A DNA stretch of 45,175 nt. It comes from Gammaproteobacteria bacterium (GTDB lineage Bacteria > Pseudomonadota > Gammaproteobacteria > Enterobacterales > Alteromonadaceae). Numbering within the stretch: position 1 is the stretch's first letter; each line of letters opens with the position of its first letter. The notes beneath the pieces were generated by a model, which was given only the letters and a program-made list of their open reading frames with translations, made no database searches and was not told the DNA's origin. Where the stretch lies: contig JAFLDV010000033.1 in NCBI GenBank assembly GCA_017302255.1, forward strand, positions 1 to 45,175, written 5' to 3'. Of this stretch, positions 41,513 through 45,175 are shown piece by piece. The position numbers and the translations under genes were made by a program.

Positions 41513-43975
41513 ATGGCAATCAAAAAAACTGAACTCTATTCATCCTTGTGGGCCAGCTGTGATGAGCTGCGCGGCGGCATGGATGCATCGCAATACAAAG
41601 ACTATGTGCTGACCATGCTGTTTATGAAGTATGTGTCGGACAAAGCCAAACACGACCAAACCGCGATGATTGATGTGCCGGAAGGTGCCAGCTTTGATGA
41701 CATGGTGTCGCTGAAGGGTAAAACCGAGATTGGTGAAGGCTTAAACAAAATCATCGCCAAACTCGCCGAAGAAAACGATTTAAAAAGCGTCATCGACATT
41801 GCCGACTTTAACGACGAAGACAAGCTCGGCAAAGGCAAAGAAATGGTCGACCGTTTAACCAAGCTGGTCGGTATTTTTGAAGGCTTAGATTTATCCGGTA
41901 ACCGCGCCGATGGCGATGACTTATTAGGCGATGCCTATGAATACCTGATGCGCCACTTCGCCACCGAATCGGGCAAATCCAAAGGCCAGTTTTATACCCC
42001 GTCTGAAGTGTCGAAAATCCTCTCCAAGGTGCTGGGCATTAACGAACACACCTCGCAAGACTGCACCGTCTATGACCCAACCTGCGGCTCTGGCTCACTG
42101 CTTTTAAAAGCCAGTGACGAAGCGCCACGTGGCTTGTCGATTTTTGGTCAGGAAATGGATAACGCCACCAGCGCCTTGGCCCGCATGAACATGATTTTGC
42201 ATGACAACGTCACTGCCAAAATTTCTAAAGGCAACACACTGGCTGCGCCTGAGTGGAAAGATACCAACGGCGAGCTGAAAACCTTCGACTTTGCCGTGGC
42301 TAACCCGCCGTTTTCTAATAAAAACTGGACCAGCGGCATCAACGCCGAACACGACGAATTTAAACGCTTTGCCTGGGGCGTGCCACCCGAGAAAAACGGC
42401 GACTACGCCTTTTTGCTGCACATTATCAAAAGCTTAAAAAGCACCGGCAAAGGCGCGGTCATTCTGCCGCACGGCGTATTGTTCCGCGGCAATGCTGAAG
42501 CGCGCATCCGTGAAAACCTGCTGAAACAAGGCTACATCAAAGGCATTATTGGTCTGCCGGCCAACCTGTTTTACGGCACCGGTATTCCCGCCTGTATCAT
42601 CGTCATTGACAAAGAATCGGCCGCAAGCCGGATGCTGAAAGATCCGCTCGACCTTGGCAAAACCGAAGGCGGCATCTTTATGGTCGATGCCAGCAAAGGC
42701 TTTGCCAAAGACGGCAATAAAAACCGCCTGCGCGCGCAAGATATTCATAAAATCGTTGATGTCTTTACCAAACAGCTGGAACTTAAAGGCTTCAGCCGTA
42801 TAGTCGCCTTAAAAGAAATCGCCGGCAACGACTACAACCTGAATATCCCGCGTTACATCGACAGCAGCGAAGGCGAAGACATACACGATTTATCCGCCCA
42901 TTTAGCCGGTGGTATCCCAGAGCGTGACGTCGCCGCACTCGACAATTACTGGCAAGTACTCCCAAGCTTACGTGCGACTTTATTCGCCCCGCAGCGTGCA
43001 GGTTATCTCAACGCCAAAGTTGTAGCTCGCGATGTGAAATCGACCATTTTACAGCACCCTGAATTTACAGCCTTTGCCAGCATGGCTGTTGCGCCATTTC
43101 AGCAATGGTTTAGCGCAAGTGCGCTGGATAGCATTGATGGGAGTGAGCTGCCGAAGGCGCTGATCCATCGGATTAGCGAAACGCTACTAACTGCTTACGA
43201 CAATATTGCCTTGCTAAGCAAATACGACGTCTACCAGCTACTGATGGATTATTGGCAAGAGACAATGCAAGACGATGTCTATGTGCTGGTGCAAGACGGC
43301 TGGGACGCAGGCAAAAAGCTGCGTGAACTGATTGCCGCCAAAGGCGATGCAAAAGCTTCCAAAGAAGTACCAGATTTAGTCATTGGCAAAGCCAAATACA
43401 AAGCCGAACTACTGCCACCGGCCTTATTGGTGAAACGCTTTTTTGCCGCTGAGCAAGCCGAACTCGACCGCTTGCAAAGCGAGCTCGATAACATCAGCCA
43501 GGAGCTGGAGAGTTATATTGAAGAGCACAGCGCCGAAGACGGCCTGCTCGCCGATGCGCTCAACGACAAAGACAAAGTCACCGCAGCGTCCGTCAAAGCG
43601 CGGTTAAAACTCGCATCAGACCCAGACGAGCGCAAAGCGCTACAGCAAGTGCAGCGCCTGTTTGATAGCGAAGGCAGCAGCAAAAAAACCGTGAAAGAGC
43701 AACAAGACAAACTCGACCTGTTAGTGTTTAAACGCTACGCCACACTCACCACCAACGAGGTGAAAACCTTGCTAGTGCAAAACAAATGGCAAGCCACGCT
43801 ACAAGCCAGCATCCAGGCCGAAATCGAACGGATGGGCCAGCAACTGGCCAGCCGCGTGAAAGATTTGGAAGAACGTTACGCCGAGCCACTGCCACAGATT
43901 AGCCAGTCAGTGGATGAATTGAGTACCAAAGTAGCTGAGCATTTAAAGGCTATGGGTTTGGAGTGGGCGGTATGA
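41513..43975 (+). CDS. hsdM: type I restriction-modification DNA methyltransferase subunit, long form
   Basis: HsdM supplies the N6-adenine methyltransferase of a type I system, acting with HsdS for recognition. The 820-residue product has the N-terminal HsdM helical domain (ELYSSLWASCDELRGGMDAS), the SAM motif DPTCGSGSLLL at residues 188-198, the catalytic NPPF at 264-267 (VANPPFSNKNW), GDYAFLLHIIKSL and GVLFRGNAEARIREN. The catalytic part ends near 470. About 340 further residues follow, with two coiled-coil-like stretches (around 645-670 and 765-800). E. coli HsdM is 529 residues, so this is an extended variant. It overlaps hsdS by 4 nt (ATGA). Confidence 0.95.
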   Translation: MAIKKTELYSSLWASCDELRGGMDASQYKDYVLTMLFMKYVSDKAKHDQTAMIDVPEGASFDDMVSLKGKTEIGEGLNKIIAKLAEENDLKSVIDIADFNDEDKLGKGKEMVDRLTKLVGIFEGLDLSGNRADGDDLLGDAYEYLMRHFATESGKSKGQFYTPSEVSKILSKVLGINEHTSQDCTVYDPTCGSGSLLLKASDEAPRGLSIFGQEMDNATSALARMNMILHDNVTAKISKGNTLAAPEWKDTNGELKTFDFAVANPPFSNKNWTSGINAEHDEFKRFAWGVPPEKNGDYAFLLHIIKSLKSTGKGAVILPHGVLFRGNAEARIRENLLKQGYIKGIIGLPANLFYGTGIPACIIVIDKESAASRMLKDPLDLGKTEGGIFMVDASKGFAKDGNKNRLRAQDIHKIVDVFTKQLELKGFSRIVALKEIAGNDYNLNIPRYIDSSEGEDIHDLSAHLAGGIPERDVAALDNYWQVLPSLRATLFAPQRAGYLNAKVVARDVKSTILQHPEFTAFASMAVAPFQQWFSASALDSIDGSELPKALIHRISETLLTAYDNIALLSKYDVYQLLMDYWQETMQDDVYVLVQDGWDAGKKLRELIAAKGDAKASKEVPDLVIGKAKYKAELLPPALLVKRFFAAEQAELDRLQSELDNISQELESYIEEHSAEDGLLADALNDKDKVTAASVKARLKLASDPDERKALQQVQRLFDSEGSSKKTVKEQQDKLDLLVFKRYATLTTNEVKTLLVQNKWQATLQASIQAEIERMGQQLASRVKDLEERYAEPLPQISQSVDELSTKVAEHLKAMGLEWAV

Positions 43976-45175
43976 ATTTACGATCCACCGATTCCATTAG
44001 TGTAGAAGCGCAGCAATCAAAGGCTAGCTCCTTGAAAAATACTGAAGTTGGCCGAGTACCGACTGATTGGGAAGTCGTTTGCCTTAGAGAGGTAGCTAAT
44101 TTTGGTGGGGGGACTACCCCTCCTAGAAAAAACTTTGAGAAATTCTACGCTTCTGGCACTCATCCTTGGGTTAAAACTCTTGATTTAAACAATGGTTACA
44201 TCAGTTCAACTGAGGAAAACGTTACAGAAGCCGCTTTCTCAGAAACAAGTTTAAAGATGCACCCAATTGGAACTGTTTTGGTGGCTATGTATGGCGGATT
44301 CAACCAGATTGGTAGAACAGGTCTTATACAGGTCAGTGCTGCTATCAATCAAGCTCTTGTTGCTGTGATTACCAAGAAAGAAAGACTTGTTCCAACATAT
44401 CTGCTTAATTACTTAAACTATAAAGTCGATTATTGGAAAACGGTTGCAAGTAGCAGTCGTAAAGATCCTAATATAACGAGCAACGATGTAAAAAACTTCA
44501 TATTGCCGCTTCCCTCCGTGATCGAACAAAGCGCCATAGCCAATGCTTTATCGGATGTGGATGCATTAATTCAGGAACTGGAAAAGCTGATTGCGAAAAA
44601 GCAGGCGATTAAAACCGCAACCATGCAACAACTGCTCACCGGCCGCACCCGCCTGCCACAATTCGCCCACCACTCAGACGGCCGCAAAAAAGGCTACAAA
44701 CCCAGCGAACTCGGCGAAATCCCAGAGGATTGGGAAGTTGAGCCTATCGGAAGTTTGCTTTCAATCACTACTGGTTGTAGAAATACACAGGATAAGATTG
44801 AAGAAGGCCTGTATCCATTTTTTGTTCGTTCCCAAACGATTGAAAAAATCAATTCATTTTCTTTCGATGGAGAAGCTGTGTTGACCGCTGGTGATGGCGT
44901 AGGGACAGGAAAGATTTTCCATTACATAAATGGAAAATTCGATTTCCATCAACGTGTTTATCTAATGTATAACTTTGGTGAAAGGGTTGATGGATATTTC
45001 TTTTACATATTTTTCAGCAACTATTTTTATGATCGCATTATGTCGATGACAGCAAAGTCATCCGTTGATTCTGTACGTCGAGAGATGATTGCTGACATGA
45101 GAATGCTGTTGCCAGTTAAGCAAGAACAAATTGCTATTGCCACCATCCTCAGCGAAATGGATCAAGAAATACAAT
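43972..45175 (+). CDS. hsdS: type I restriction-modification specificity subunit, cut by window edge
   Basis: HsdS sets the DNA recognition sequence through two target-recognition domains (TRDs). Translation from ATG 43972 is open to the right edge (401 codons). TRD1 runs from about residue 30 (GRVPTDWEVVCLREVANFGG) to about 190, followed by the central conserved helix ALIQELEKLIAKKQAIKTAT and the MQQLLTGRTRLPQF motif. TRD2 starts with GEIPEDWEVEPIGSLLS. The 3' end, with the terminal conserved helix, is missing. The TRDs are more AT-rich than hsdM, as is common for exchanged specificity domains. hsdR is not in the window and may lie further right. Confidence 0.95.
   Translation, partial: MNLRSTDSISVEAQQSKASSLKNTEVGRVPTDWEVVCLREVANFGGGTTPPRKNFEKFYASGTHPWVKTLDLNNGYISSTEENVTEAAFSETSLKMHPIGTVLVAMYGGFNQIGRTGLIQVSAAINQALVAVITKKERLVPTYLLNYLNYKVDYWKTVASSSRKDPNITSNDVKNFILPLPSVIEQSAIANALSDVDALIQELEKLIAKKQAIKTATMQQLLTGRTRLPQFAHHSDGRKKGYKPSELGEIPEDWEVEPIGSLLSITTGCRNTQDKIEEGLYPFFVRSQTIEKINSFSFDGEAVLTAGDGVGTGKIFHYINGKFDFHQRVYLMYNFGERVDGYFFYIFFSNYFYDRIMSMTAKSSVDSVRREMIADMRMLLPVKQEQIAIATILSEMDQEIQ

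Overview
The window looks like a gammaproteobacterial chromosome segment, most like the Alteromonadales/Chromatiales type (Rheinheimera- or Alishewanella-like; the genus is my inference). The grounds are the mra/dcw division and cell-wall cluster in its usual order, a type A RNase P RNA with its neighbours, and the rsmI / lpoA-yraN-diaA-dolP block, a gammaproteobacterial arrangement (LpoA is the outer-membrane activator of PBP1A).

Positions 1-8850 hold the dcw cluster on the minus strand: mraZ, rsmH, ftsL, ftsI, murE, murF, mraY and murD (cut by the left edge). Genes overlap or nearly touch, and one promoter with a 10-bp-periodic MraZ-type repeat lies upstream of mraZ. Positions 9209-13421 encode an RND efflux pump and its periplasmic adaptor, with no outer-membrane channel. 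Two SBP_bac_3-like periplasmic proteins follow, then rnpB with its promoter and terminator, and a 1642-residue TPR protein with a C39-like cysteine peptidase domain inside it. From 21151 to 31728 the content is mostly housekeeping: rsmI, lpoA, yraN, diaA, dolP, a DUF599 membrane protein coupled to a CHASE/PAS histidine kinase, pyrC, and a divergent LysR / MDR oxidoreductase pair. After it lies a block of 21 heptanucleotide repeats.

A tRNA-Arg(CCG) gene at 32161-32237 appears to mark the boundary of an accessory region that runs off the right edge. Much of this region is visibly more AT-rich than the left part and is loaded with nuclease, defence and unknown genes. It contains a SAM methyltransferase coupled to an HNH endonuclease, a SIR2-like protein overlapping a DUF262 protein, a 486-residue orphan with a C-terminal membrane hairpin, a small secreted protein, a 47-residue zinc-ribbon protein, a 99-residue DNA-binding-like protein followed by a 358-residue orphan, and a type I restriction-modification locus (hsdM with a long C-terminal extension, hsdS cut by the right edge). 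The best candidates for undescribed systems are the SIR2-like/DUF262 pair, the methyltransferase/HNH pair, the 99-aa/358-aa pair and the orphan at 36960-38420. Defence roles are inferred from domains and neighbourhood, not shown by the sequence.
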